A DNA stretch of 64,000 nucleotides from Planctomycetota bacterium (GCA_017993505.1 JAGOMP010000003.1:1-64000); one strand, 5' to 3'; positions 53,172 through 62,992 are shown, counted from the stretch's first letter. The notes: generated by a model from the letters alone, not told the origin. Program-made: numbers and translations.

Positions 53172-54506
53172 TTAGCGTGGTAAAGATAGTATCATAATAG
53201 ATAATATTAACGTAATAAACATTAAAAGACACCAAATAATCCAAGGAGTTTGATACCATGTGATAATTTTATAAAGTAAAGGTGAAGAATACACATTCCC
53301 CTCCTCTTGAAATTTGATGACTTTTTCTCGATACAGCACATCTTCTAATTTATCAGCAATTTCTTGGCACGTTCGTGGGCGTTGTTCTGATTCTTTTTCT
53401 AAACAATTATAAATAATAGCTTCAATGCTTGCTGGTATCCCAGAATTATATGTTGTGATAGCTTTAGGCGTATCATTCAGAATACTTTCCACTATAGAAT
53501 CTATATTTTTTTCTACAGAAGAATGATGACCAGTAGAGGTTTTAGAGGGATTGGGGCCTTTCCCAGAAAATGGATTGATTCCTGTTACCATTTCGTACAA
53601 TATCACACCTAAAGCATATATATCGGTTCTTTCATCTACTTTATCATGTAAAATTTGTTCAGGAGCTAAGTATGGCAAATTATCTACAAGCCCTGTATAA
53701 TTTTCTCGTATATCCCCTAGTACGTTTGCAAGTCCTACTCCATTGATGAGAATTCGATTGTCATGTAAAAAAATGCTATCAGGCGTTAAATTTTGGTGCA
53801 ACAATCTATTGCTATGAGCATGAGCTAAACCTCGTGCAACTCCCAATGCAATTTCTAAAGATCGTTCTAAAGAAAGTTTTTGATTGGAAGCAAGCAAAGT
53901 GGATAGTGTTTCTCCCTCTAAATATTCTGTAGTGTAATATAAATAATTTTCTTTAGCTTCAAAGTCCAAAAGAAGAGGAATATTAGGTTGATTGAGTTTC
54001 CCTAAATTTCGAACGTGTTGTTGGAATCTTTCTTGAATATAAGGATTATTTCGTATAAAGTGAGGCGGCAATAAAGTTAAAGTAACTATTCGTTTGAGAC
54101 GAACTTGCATTACTTTAAAAGTTCTGCCAATAATGCCAGTTTGTTGAAGTTCTTGTAAAAATTCGTATTCTTTCACTTCCTCATTAATTTTTTTAATCTC
54201 TATCTCATTTCCAAAAGAAAGCCAAGTGTCACCAATACGAATATAATCACCAGCTTGTAATTCCTTTTTTGAAGTAACAGATAACCCATTCAGATATGTA
54301 CCATTACTACTTTGTAAATCTTCAATATAAAAATTATCATTGATTTTTATAATACGTGCATGTTTTCGTGATGCTTTTTGATCATGGATAAAAATATCTG
54401 CTGTTTTATCTTGTCCTTCTTCTGCTTCACGTCCTAAAATGACTGTTGTACCAATAAAGTACTCGGTTCCTGCATCAAATCCTTTTTCTATTTTTAATAT
54501 TGCCAT
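53172..54506 (-). CDS. FHA-domain pseudokinase with C-terminal membrane anchor
   Basis: 444 aa from ATG 54506; GAGG lies 10 nt upstream and would be inside the ORF if the ATG at 54521 were used. FHA domain 1-100 (VILGREAEE, SRKHARI, SSNGTYLNG). A kinase-like fold spans ~115-395 with every catalytic element changed. The VAIK lysine is Thr144 (VTLTLL), HRDxKxxN is HQNLTPDS (237-244), and DFG is GVG (256-258). APEQ and DIYALGVILYEM remain. One membrane helix ends the protein (~420-440). Probably a non-catalytic scaffold or allosteric partner for the active kinase encoded just upstream. Confidence 0.88.
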   Translation of the reverse strand: MAILKIEKGFDAGTEYFIGTTVILGREAEEGQDKTADIFIHDQKASRKHARIIKINDNFYIEDLQSSNGTYLNGLSVTSKKELQAGDYIRIGDTWLSFGNEIEIKKINEEVKEYEFLQELQQTGIIGRTFKVMQVRLKRIVTLTLLPPHFIRNNPYIQERFQQHVRNLGKLNQPNIPLLLDFEAKENYLYYTTEYLEGETLSTLLASNQKLSLERSLEIALGVARGLAHAHSNRLLHQNLTPDSIFLHDNRILINGVGLANVLGDIRENYTGLVDNLPYLAPEQILHDKVDERTDIYALGVILYEMVTGINPFSGKGPNPSKTSTGHHSSVEKNIDSIVESILNDTPKAITTYNSGIPASIEAIIYNCLEKESEQRPRTCQEIADKLEDVLYREKVIKFQEEGNVYSSPLLYKIITWYQTPWIIWCLLMFITLILSIMILSLPR

Positions 54507-54553
54507 TTTATTTCGCCTCATTATGAATTTTCATGTTCATGTCTATGTTCATA

Positions 54554-55552
54554 CTATACGAGATACTTTGCAATAACTATCAATAGCAAAATAAACAATG
54601 AAACAAGCGTTGCAAGAATCATGTGATTGAGTTTTTGATCGTTTCTATAATGATAAAAAAGTTTAGGCACATCTTTTGTATATTTTTGATTGGCTAAAAC
54701 AAGAAGTTTGCATCGTTGTATATCATGTAATAATTCTTCAGCATCTTGATAGCGTCTTTGTATATCACCTTCTAAACATTTGTGTACAATATATTCTAAA
54801 TATTCAGGAATTTCTGGTTTTATCTCTCTTATAGGCATGGGACGAGATTTTTTAGGGAGTTTATCTAACATTTGACGGTCTAAAATCATATCTCTTTTAT
54901 TTTCTGCATTAAAAGCACGCATTCCAGTGAAGGCTTCGTACATAACTGCCCCTAATGAAAAAATATCGCTTTGCCCATCTACTTGTGTACCACGTGCTTG
55001 TTCTGGTGACATGTAAGGTGCACTTCCAATAACATAACCTTCTCTAGTTAAATCTGGAGATTCACGTTGTATTTTTGCAATTCCAAAATCTAATAAAATG
55101 GATTTACCAAAATGATCGACCATAATATTGGATGGTTTGATATCTCGATGCACAATTCCGTTTTTATGAGCTAACTTTAAAGCACTTGCCATTTCTTCAA
55201 AAATAGTGAGAGATTGCATAAAAGAAAGTCTTTTTTCATCAATCAAAGTAGATAAAGATTCACCTTCAAAATATTGCATAACAAAATAATTAATTTTTTC
55301 TCTATCAACTTCTAAGATACCTACTTCAAAAATAGGTATAATATTGGGATGAAATAAACGTGCAGCAGACTTTGCCTCATAATCAAAACGTTTAATTTTT
55401 CGTTCATCTTCTTTAGCAAATTCTAAGGGCAGTACTTTAATGGCAACGATTCTGCCAATTATATCTTGCTCTGCTTTGAAAACAGTGCCCATAGAACCTT
55501 GACCAATGAGGTCTAAAATCTGATATTTACTAAATTTTCTTGGTACTTCCAT
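54554..55552 (-). CDS. Membrane-anchored Ser/Thr protein kinase
   Basis: 332 aa Hanks-type kinase with all catalytic residues: GQGSMGTVFKA, Lys39 in VAIKVL, HRDIKPSN Asp137, LLDFGIAK Asp155, SPEQARG and DIFSLGAVMYEAFTG. The C-terminal ~22 residues (~309-330) form a membrane helix with no ectodomain, so it is a tail-anchored kinase. First gene of a three-gene operon with the FHA-pseudokinase and the GspC-like PDZ protein. RBS GTAGG lies 7 nt before the start and is inside a duplicated 31-32-bp block. Confidence 0.92.
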   Translation of the reverse strand: MEVPRKFSKYQILDLIGQGSMGTVFKAEQDIIGRIVAIKVLPLEFAKEDERKIKRFDYEAKSAARLFHPNIIPIFEVGILEVDREKINYFVMQYFEGESLSTLIDEKRLSFMQSLTIFEEMASALKLAHKNGIVHRDIKPSNIMVDHFGKSILLDFGIAKIQRESPDLTREGYVIGSAPYMSPEQARGTQVDGQSDIFSLGAVMYEAFTGMRAFNAENKRDMILDRQMLDKLPKKSRPMPIREIKPEIPEYLEYIVHKCLEGDIQRRYQDAEELLHDIQRCKLLVLANQKYTKDVPKLFYHYRNDQKLNHMILATLVSLFILLLIVIAKYLV

Positions 55553-55614
55553 TGTATACCTACCCTGCGTTTTTATTTTTTGATTGTATACCTACCTGCA
55601 TTTTTATTTTTTGA
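55552..55614 (-). repeat. Tandem duplication of the kinase gene's RBS region
   Basis: 55552-55583 and 55584-55614 differ by one deletion and one substitution. The unit starts at the kinase start codon and contains its Shine-Dalgarno, so an extra RBS lies 32 nt upstream. Confidence 0.93.
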
Positions 55615-55676
55615 AAGTTTTGAATATGATGTGCTTTTTATCATATCAAAAGGGAAATAATAAGTCAATGAATTTG

Positions 55677-55770
55677 AAATTTTTATAAACTTACCTAGGA
55701 GCATAGAATCATTCTACTATCTGCTAAAAATAAGTGTATAATTCTACATAAGTAAGTTTATAAAAAATTT
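55677..55770. repeat. 94-bp element bounded by 18-bp inverted repeats
   Basis: AAATTTTTATAAACTTAC (55677-55694) and its complement (55752-55770, one extra A) enclose 57 bp that includes the near-palindrome TAGAATCATTCTA. It ends at the glpQ stop codon. Possibly a large 3' hairpin or a small inverted-repeat element. Confidence 0.7.
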
Positions 55771-55771
55771 A

Positions 55772-56656
55772 TTATTCCTTCAGTTTTTCAAGCACTATTG
55801 GATAAATCTCTGTAGGTTTATTTGTAGTCACAGATTGCACACCATTTTTTAATAACATTGCAGCAATGGTGGGGTCATCAATCGTCCAGACATGGAACTC
55901 ATAACCAGCTTCTTTTACCTTTTTTACATATTCTGGTGTTAAATTATACAATCTACCAGCATCAAAACCATCGCATTGATATTCTTTTAATTTTACAATG
56001 ACTTCTTCAGGAGTGAGAAAAACATCACGCATGATTTCTTCTAGTCTACTTTTTGAAATATCCATTTCTGCTTCTTTAGGTTTAGAAACAGTACCAAGAA
56101 GATATTGTTTAAAGCCAGGATAATTTTGACGAAGTGCAAAAAGAGCTTCTCCATGAAAAGAAATAATCGTGATTTGTTCTTGTTGAATATTTGGATATTT
56201 TGACAAAACTTCTTTTAAAAGTTTAGGAAATCGTACATCGTTGACCTTAACTTCTAGGAAAATACGTCCGCCTTCTGGAAGTTCGTCAAAAACTTCAGAT
56301 AAAAGAGGCACTCGTTCATTTTCATATTTTGGGTCTTTAAATTTTCCTACATCACATTTCTTAAGCTCTGCCAATGTCATATCTTTAACATAATCTGTGC
56401 ATGCACCTTGTGTCACTCGAGTTAAATTTTCATCATGGATGCAAACAATATGATCATCTTTTGTAATATGAACATCTAATTCAATGCCGTATGCCACTTT
56501 CCCTTCCCAAGCTACACGAAATGCAGCCATTGTATTTTCAGGTGCAACAGCAGATTCACCTCGATGAGCAATCAATTTAATATTTGCAGGAGGTAAATTT
56601 TCAGCCATCACAGACACTCCTAAAATAATACAAATAACCATAAAAAAATGTTTCAT
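55772..56656 (-). CDS. glpQ: Secreted glycerophosphodiester phosphodiesterase
   Basis: 294 aa. Signal peptide MKHFFMVICIILGVSVMA. GDPD barrel with catalytic LIAHRGESAVAPENT, ELDVHITKDDHIVCIHDENLTR, RIFLEVKV and EFHVWTIDDPTIAAMLLKNGVQSVTTNKP. It hydrolyses deacylated phospholipids to glycerol-3-phosphate and an alcohol, so it may supply phosphate and carbon. RBS AAGGAG. PAP2 gene upstream on the same strand. Confidence 0.93.
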   Translation of the reverse strand: MKHFFMVICIILGVSVMAENLPPANIKLIAHRGESAVAPENTMAAFRVAWEGKVAYGIELDVHITKDDHIVCIHDENLTRVTQGACTDYVKDMTLAELKKCDVGKFKDPKYENERVPLLSEVFDELPEGGRIFLEVKVNDVRFPKLLKEVLSKYPNIQQEQITIISFHGEALFALRQNYPGFKQYLLGTVSKPKEAEMDISKSRLEEIMRDVFLTPEEVIVKLKEYQCDGFDAGRLYNLTPEYVKKVKEAGYEFHVWTIDDPTIAAMLLKNGVQSVTTNKPTEIYPIVLEKLKE

Positions 56657-56692
56657 ATCATCTCCTTAATTATAAATATATTGACATTTTTT

Positions 56693-56935
56693 TAAATACC
56701 AATCTATAAAAATAACGTGAGTCACATACTAGAAACAACGAAAAAAATGTAATGAATACAATAATAACTCTAAAAAAGCAATAAACATTCCTAAAACAAC
56801 TATTCTAAAGTATATTGATTTTTTTTAGGATACAATGCTGTAAAAAACAACGTTATTAACATACTAGAAAACAAAACATCAGAAGTATAATGAGCACCAA
56901 TAACAACTCTAAAAAGGGCAACAAAAATTCCCCAA
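56693..56935 (-). repeat. Decayed duplication of the PAP2 gene's 3' end
   Basis: Non-coding 56693-56800 aligns with the coding end 56828-56935 at an offset of about 135 bp. Shared words include ACATACTAGAAA, AATAACAACTCTAAAA versus AATAATAACTCTAAAA, and AACAAAAATTCC versus AATAAACATTCC. Many substitutions show an older event than at efp. Confidence 0.75.
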
Positions 56936-57642
56936 ATAACTAATATCGCCAGCACAATACTTTTGGTTTGTTTTGATTGATATTGAAACAATAACAAAAT
57001 AATAATACAAACCCAAGCCATACTTGTATGTCCTGATGGAAAAGACCTTCCTTTAGGTGCACATTGTGGATAATACCAAACGTGAAAATCAGAAAAATCT
57101 TCTGATAAATCTCGAAATCGAATTCTTCCCCAAATAGGCTTAATAAAATGAATCATTGTTATAGAAAGAAAACCAATCAAAGAACCAATTTTTGCAAAAG
57201 CTTGATGGCGTTTTACAAATAAACTTGCCTTATATTTTAACAATAACGTAACAACTAAAACAAGAATACCAGCAATAATACAAATAATCAACTTGCGAAT
57301 ATCTTTATCTACTCCTTTAAAAAATGACCAATGCATGCCTTTTACAAAACAACGGTACGTAGTCATACTAATCACACCAGTAGCAAAAACAAAATTAAAA
57401 AGATAGCAACCATAATATAGCCATCTTTTCCAATTTTTCGGTGTCACTAAGAAAGCATTCAACATAATAAATGCAAATCCAATTGCCAAACAACCTGGAT
57501 ACTCACCATATCGATTTACAAATTGAGCCACAGCATTATCTTGGTCGACTAAAGCTTTTGATATTTCTAAATCATAAAATCCTGCAAATACAAGTCCTAG
57601 AACAAAAAACACAAATAAACTATAAAAAACTACCTTATTCAT
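56800..57642 (-). CDS. PAP2-family membrane phosphatase
   Basis: 280 aa with about six membrane helices. PAP2/acid-phosphatase motifs: KPIWGRIRFRD (K-x6-R type), RSFPSGHTS (catalytic His) and FRVVIGAHYTSDV (Arg, His, Asp). Relatives dephosphorylate phosphatidate, undecaprenyl pyrophosphate or lipid A. Which substrate is used here is unknown; GlpQ next door suggests phospholipid-related work. RBS AAGGA. Confidence 0.9.
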   Translation of the reverse strand: MNKVVFYSLFVFFVLGLVFAGFYDLEISKALVDQDNAVAQFVNRYGEYPGCLAIGFAFIMLNAFLVTPKNWKRWLYYGCYLFNFVFATGVISMTTYRCFVKGMHWSFFKGVDKDIRKLIICIIAGILVLVVTLLLKYKASLFVKRHQAFAKIGSLIGFLSITMIHFIKPIWGRIRFRDLSEDFSDFHVWYYPQCAPKGRSFPSGHTSMAWVCIIILLLFQYQSKQTKSIVLAILVIWGIFVALFRVVIGAHYTSDVLFSSMLITLFFTALYPKKNQYTLE

Positions 57643-57749
57643 TATCCATCCTTTATCTCATCTACTTATAAAAACTTTTCAATACAACATACATGCTGGT
57701 AAATACACAGAAATTTTTAAAAAACTCGCATTTATATAACTCATTAAAT

Positions 57750-60700
57750 TTACATAAATAATCGTACTTTAGGCTCAGACCAAGTGCCTGTTATAATAAT
57801 AGATAAAAAGTGTTGTCGAATGCTATCAATCAATGTGTCTACTAAAGGAATTTTGGGCATGATGGTAGATGCAAAATGAGTGAGAAAGCGACAATGTAAA
57901 GAACCATCAAATCCAATGTTACCATGTCCAGAAAGAGAAATCAGAGAGGAATCAAAACGCATAGCATTGATAATAAATTTTTTATCTTGGATAGAAAAAT
58001 TAATTTCTCCATTTCGAAATGCTGGTTTTGCATTTGCAGGCAAAGAAAAAATATCTAATAATGCAAGAAATATAGGAAATTCCCAAATTTGTCCATTATT
58101 TAAATTCAATCTACCATTACCAGTTAATGTTTGTATATCAAATGTATTTCCTTGAAAAGAAACTTCGCCGTGCAACAGTCCTGACATACCCACATCTTCT
58201 CCTTTTGCACGTGCTTCTTCTGTTTGACAAGCTTCAGCAATATTTCGCAATGAAGAATTTCTCACTATAAAATGACCTTTATATGCTCCGAACGTAGTGG
58301 TATCTAGCACAACTTTGCCAGTTAAATTTCCATCATAAAAATTGCCTTCTATAGAGTCAAACAGTAAATAATTCGTAAATAAATTTACTTTACAAGATAA
58401 TTCTTTAGTAGTAAGACCTTTGCAAGTAATATTTGCATTCGATATACTGCCTTTTGTACGTGTATTGTCATTGTAAATATGTCCGTCTAGATGTACATCA
58501 CCACCGAATTTTTCCCAGAACGAATTGTCGATAATCTGAACATCAACCTTGTGCAAATCTAATGTAAATTTCGTAACTGGATCTTTTTCACGAGAAAATA
58601 AAATTATATCATATTTTATTTTCTCTATCATTCCTTTAGGAATAATATCTTCCATAAGATTAGGATATATATGTGCTAATGCTGTATTAAATTTCGACTC
58701 TACTTCTACTTGTTTACCTTGTATAGTAAAATGTATGACTTGCTCATTTGTGGAAAGTGTGTCTATTTTTCCTTGTATAGAAATATAAGCATTTCCATGG
58801 CGTGCTTGTATTTTTTCCACTAAAATACTTTGATCATAAATAAAAATCCCTCCGCCAGATAATACTTGTATTTCTTGCAATTCATAAGGAAACTTTTCAT
58901 ATATTGCAGTACAATTTTTAGGAAGAAGAATAATTTTTTGCTCTTTTACTTCCTCTTTTTGTGAAAGGTCTACTACAATATCAATATTTCCTGATGGTTG
59001 TAATGAATTCCAAATTTCTTGATATTCTACTGACAAAGAATGATATAAATTTTTATCTAAGGCTATATTTTTTGCATGAATCAATACATCTAATTTTTCT
59101 TTATCGTACGTACCATTAATAGATACTGTACCAATAGATTGTTTAGAAAGAAAATCAAAACTTGCTTGATGATTACTATTTAAAGTAAACTTCCCTTGCA
59201 ATTTTTGTAATTGATAAGGAAAATCAATATATTTTCCTATTAGAGAATTAGGCTGAATAGTAGTCTTCCAATAAACAGGATTTTCTCCTTGTTTTGTTAC
59301 ATGTAAATCAAATTGTACATTGCCTTGCAAATCAAATAAATTGTAAATATCTTTCCCGTCTTGGGGCAATGCAGAATATAAATCTTTATCTAAACTTAAA
59401 CTCGTGCTAGAAACTTTGACATCTAAGAAATCAGGTGACCACTTTCCAGAAATACAAATAGGATTATTTCCATGCATGCCACAAACATTATTAAACGTTG
59501 CTTTTTGAGGTGTTATTTGTGCCTTTCCATGCAATGCAGACACTTGGTAAGGAAATTCTACAAAACATAAAGAAACATCTTGAAAATCAACATCAGCTTT
59601 CCAAGAAACTTTTCCTTCACCAATAGGTTTTTCGACTATGACTGTTGTATGTGCTATGCCTTTTGGTGAAAATTGTTCCCAAATTTCATTAAATTCTTCT
59701 CCAATGGCTCGCAATAAACGATCATCTAAAGGCACATTTTTACTATCAATTGTAATTTTTATCCCAGGTTTTAAATTTGATTTTAAATAAATGTCGCCGT
59801 TTATGCAAAATTGAGATTGATCGCTATTTCTCCCTTTCAAGTTTTTTAAAGAAACAACTTCTGGAGTAATATGTACATCACCTGAAATATGATGCACTCG
59901 ATAGCGAAAATCTTCATATTCCACAGAGGCATCTTTGACTTTTAAAGACACATCAAATTTTGGTTTTTTAGGAGTCCCAGGACGACGAAAAATCCTTCCT
60001 TGAGCTTCAATTTTCCCATCTGGCAATGGGGAAAGCAAATCCCAAATATCTTGGATATCTAATAACCAAGATGTAGGATCTTTTGTGTTAGTAAATGCAT
60101 AATATGTATTCTTTTCCAAAGGAACATCCATTACATGAAAATCAATGTCAAAAGCAACCCCATTTCCTGGTTCTAAAGGTAGAATATATCCAGAAGAAAC
60201 TATAGGTGAATGTGAATGAACAGTATATGCCTCCACATTTTGAAAATAAATAAATTTATTTTCAAACAAGAGATCACCAGAAACAACGTGTACAGGAATA
60301 GGTATTTCTTCCAATTGTAATTGCAAATTATATGCCTTAGCTTGAACTACTGGAAGATTTTTTAAAAGACTTCCTTTTAGGATAATCTTTCCATTCAGAT
60401 AACCTTGCGGCAATAAAAATTGTCCAACTTCTAAAATCTCAGGTATTTCTTCTACTAAAATATTAAATGTGTCTAATGTTACATGAAGACGATGAAATGC
60501 AATTACAATTCTATCATCTATAAAAAAACCATCCCATAAAATACGGGCTCCTGGGTTTACTGTAAATGTAGTATTAAATAATCTCCAACTTCCACGTTGA
60601 ATATAAAGGCTCTTATTATTGATTTGAACAGTAAGGTTGAGTTTAGAAATTTGTAAACGCTCATATTCTAGAAAACCATTAGCAATACTAATCTGGGTAT

Positions 60701-61853
60701 TCCAATCCCAACCTGTTTGAGGGGTAAAAGAAAGAAAACCAATACCATGAAGTTCACCTTGTGGATGAAACTTTTCCCATAAACTTAAAAGTTTTGTTTC
60801 TGTAAAATGTTGCAATACTTCTAACATTTCTTTTTTTAAAATACAATTTTCAAATCCACACAATAAAGAAAAATTGCCATCTAAACTCAAAAAAACATTC
60901 ATTAAATAGAATTTAACATCATTCCATATAGCAGAGAGTTTGGCAGAATGGAATTGATTTTGTTGTACAGAAACAGAACCAGAAATCTGAGAAATAAAAA
61001 AAGAATATTCTGGAATATAAATAGATGAACTTGCTTGCTCAATATTACAATTTAAAAATATATCTTCTGATTCTTCGATAAAGCCTTGAATTTGAATGTC
61101 TTGGATAATAGTTTTTCCAGCGACTTTCACTCTATCTTTCAGAGGCAATATTTGGCGTACTATATCATCCCAATAAAGATACAAAGATCTTTTCCCTTGA
61201 ATATATAAACCATCATCTAAATGATACGTACCTTGGAATTCCATAGGCCCCAAAATATTGCAATGATATTGTAAATCTAACTCGTAATTTTTTTGTTGAC
61301 GTTGCATAGAAAAATGTATTTTGTCTACGCTCATGTCATGTTTCATAAAATCAGGTGCATGTAAAGAAACTTTAGAATTCTGTAATGTAAAATAAAATGA
61401 TTTGCTTAAAAATTGTTCACAATGTTTGAAAATTTCTTGGAATTTAAGTTTTTTATCTTGGACAAGGGTGTTTTGTATTGGCTTAAAAACATCAAGATTA
61501 AACGCATTGTCTTCATAAATAAATCTTGCACGCATTCCTTGTATAGAAATACTAGAAATTTTTGGTAAAAAAAATTTTTCTAAAGCCACAGAAATTTTAT
61601 CAATTTCTAGTAAAACTTGATTTTTTTTATCAAATAACAATGCATGTCGTAAAACAACTTTTCGATTCCATAAAGATAACTCTATCCGAGGCACATGGTA
61701 GCGAGTAGAAAACACATTAGAAAATTCTTTATGAAGAAGTCGCTCTATACGAGATTCATTTAAAAAATACAGCCCAGCCACTATCAAAAACAAAAATACA
61801 ACAGCTAAAAAAATTCCTATGCACCGCAAACAAAGTTTTAAACGACGCCTCAT
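57750..61853 (-). CDS. Giant AsmA-like (AsmA/TamB/YhdP-type) envelope protein
   Basis: 1367 aa. One N-terminal membrane helix (~12-30), then a long β-rich periplasmic body. At least four diverged ~150-residue internal repeats (FPYQLQKLQGKFTL, FPYQVSALHGKAQITP, FRYRVHHISGDVHITP, FPYELQEIQVLSGG) are each followed by LDKxLYxxL and W-x-x-x-x-PxG. The C-terminus fits AsmA_2/DUF3971: GLLHGEVSFQGNT, GNGRLNLNNGQIWEFPIFLALLDIFSLP, ISLSGHGNIGFDGSL. Such proteins bridge inner and outer membranes and probably transport phospholipids. Supports a diderm envelope. The RBS is weak. Confidence 0.85.
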   Translation of the reverse strand: MRRRLKLCLRCIGIFLAVVFLFLIVAGLYFLNESRIERLLHKEFSNVFSTRYHVPRIELSLWNRKVVLRHALLFDKKNQVLLEIDKISVALEKFFLPKISSISIQGMRARFIYEDNAFNLDVFKPIQNTLVQDKKLKFQEIFKHCEQFLSKSFYFTLQNSKVSLHAPDFMKHDMSVDKIHFSMQRQQKNYELDLQYHCNILGPMEFQGTYHLDDGLYIQGKRSLYLYWDDIVRQILPLKDRVKVAGKTIIQDIQIQGFIEESEDIFLNCNIEQASSSIYIPEYSFFISQISGSVSVQQNQFHSAKLSAIWNDVKFYLMNVFLSLDGNFSLLCGFENCILKKEMLEVLQHFTETKLLSLWEKFHPQGELHGIGFLSFTPQTGWDWNTQISIANGFLEYERLQISKLNLTVQINNKSLYIQRGSWRLFNTTFTVNPGARILWDGFFIDDRIVIAFHRLHVTLDTFNILVEEIPEILEVGQFLLPQGYLNGKIILKGSLLKNLPVVQAKAYNLQLQLEEIPIPVHVVSGDLLFENKFIYFQNVEAYTVHSHSPIVSSGYILPLEPGNGVAFDIDFHVMDVPLEKNTYYAFTNTKDPTSWLLDIQDIWDLLSPLPDGKIEAQGRIFRRPGTPKKPKFDVSLKVKDASVEYEDFRYRVHHISGDVHITPEVVSLKNLKGRNSDQSQFCINGDIYLKSNLKPGIKITIDSKNVPLDDRLLRAIGEEFNEIWEQFSPKGIAHTTVIVEKPIGEGKVSWKADVDFQDVSLCFVEFPYQVSALHGKAQITPQKATFNNVCGMHGNNPICISGKWSPDFLDVKVSSTSLSLDKDLYSALPQDGKDIYNLFDLQGNVQFDLHVTKQGENPVYWKTTIQPNSLIGKYIDFPYQLQKLQGKFTLNSNHQASFDFLSKQSIGTVSINGTYDKEKLDVLIHAKNIALDKNLYHSLSVEYQEIWNSLQPSGNIDIVVDLSQKEEVKEQKIILLPKNCTAIYEKFPYELQEIQVLSGGGIFIYDQSILVEKIQARHGNAYISIQGKIDTLSTNEQVIHFTIQGKQVEVESKFNTALAHIYPNLMEDIIPKGMIEKIKYDIILFSREKDPVTKFTLDLHKVDVQIIDNSFWEKFGGDVHLDGHIYNDNTRTKGSISNANITCKGLTTKELSCKVNLFTNYLLFDSIEGNFYDGNLTGKVVLDTTTFGAYKGHFIVRNSSLRNIAEACQTEEARAKGEDVGMSGLLHGEVSFQGNTFDIQTLTGNGRLNLNNGQIWEFPIFLALLDIFSLPANAKPAFRNGEINFSIQDKKFIINAMRFDSSLISLSGHGNIGFDGSLHCRFLTHFASTIMPKIPLVDTLIDSIRQHFLSIIITGTWSEPKVRLFM

Positions 61854-61877
61854 ACAACTTACTCACTTACAATAATA

Positions 61878-62966
61878 TTACGATAGTTCTTTAATCATGT
61901 TTTGCAAGGCTGGGTACAAAGGGATACCTTGCTCCATTCGCTTTTGTTTCATCAAATATTCTTTTTCACCAGCAATATAAATATTTTCTTGCCCTGGTGC
62001 ATGTTTTGATTCTTTTAAAGTAGTCATAATATTTGTAACAATTGCCTTACTTACTTCCATAGGTAAAAAATGTGCCATATCAATAGCCATAAAAAAATGA
62101 CCAATTCCTAAAGGGATATTCTTACCATCTTTCACACCACTTGTTTGTCGTAAATAATTTGCATCACATAAAGCAGTGCTCAATATTTCTACCATGGTAG
62201 CAAGCCCATACCCTTTATGACCACTAGTACTTTCTCCTAATCCACCCAGAGGAAGAAGTGCAGCAGTTTTATTTACTAAATCTTGTAAAATTACATTTGA
62301 ATCTTGAGAAGGTGCTTCACCTTTTTGATTAATCACAAGACCTTCTGGAGTAGGTTTATTCAACTTTGCTAAAACTTCAACTCTCCCTCTTTGAATAATC
62401 GATGTTGCCATATCTAGTGAAAAGGGATATTCTAAATTCGAAGGAATAGCACATGAAATAGGATTTGTTCCTAACATAGGTTCAATTCCAAAAGTAGGAG
62501 CTACTGAAGGACGAGCATTTGTCAATGCAATGCCAATCATGTTTTCTTTAGCTGCCATACAACTATAATAACCAGCAATTCCAAAATGATTGCTATTTCG
62601 TACTACAGTTACAGCAGAACCATATTTTCTTGCCTTTTCAATCGTACGATTCATGGCATGGTAAGAAATAACTTGTCCCATACCATTTTGTGCATCTAAA
62701 ACAGTAGCACTCTCTTGATCTTTAACAACTGTATAATTTGTAGTTGGCAATTGCGTTTTATTTTTAATCCTATCAATATACATCTTTAAACGTTGTATTC
62801 CATGCGATTCAATGCCACACAAATCAGCCTCAATCAAAACATTAGCACAAATTTCCGCATCTTCCTCAGGAACATCAACTTTAATAAAAGCCTGTTTCAT
62901 AAAATCTTTGGCTTCTTTCCAAGGCATATACACAATATCACTTACATTTTGAAAATACGTTCCCAT
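61878..62966 (-). CDS. Ldh2/MdhC-type NAD(P)-dependent dehydrogenase
   Basis: 362 aa, Ldh2 family (malate/L-sulfolactate/ureidoglycolate dehydrogenases), not the common Rossmann MDH. Motifs: ADLCGIESHGIQRLKMY with catalytic His, VVRNSNHFGIAGYYS, ALTNARPSVAPTFG, MLGTNPISCAIPS, SLDMATSIIQRGR, and GHKGYGLATMVEILSTAL. Family members reduce 2-oxoacids or oxidise ureidoglycolate. With ygfK and xdhB-like genes in the window the last is tempting, but substrate cannot be told from sequence. Cytoplasmic. The start context has GAAAG only. Confidence 0.88.
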   Translation of the reverse strand: MGTYFQNVSDIVYMPWKEAKDFMKQAFIKVDVPEEDAEICANVLIEADLCGIESHGIQRLKMYIDRIKNKTQLPTTNYTVVKDQESATVLDAQNGMGQVISYHAMNRTIEKARKYGSAVTVVRNSNHFGIAGYYSCMAAKENMIGIALTNARPSVAPTFGIEPMLGTNPISCAIPSNLEYPFSLDMATSIIQRGRVEVLAKLNKPTPEGLVINQKGEAPSQDSNVILQDLVNKTAALLPLGGLGESTSGHKGYGLATMVEILSTALCDANYLRQTSGVKDGKNIPLGIGHFFMAIDMAHFLPMEVSKAIVTNIMTTLKESKHAPGQENIYIAGEKEYLMKQKRMEQGIPLYPALQNMIKELS

Positions 62967-62992
62967 AATCTATCTTTCTCTTGTATATGTAT

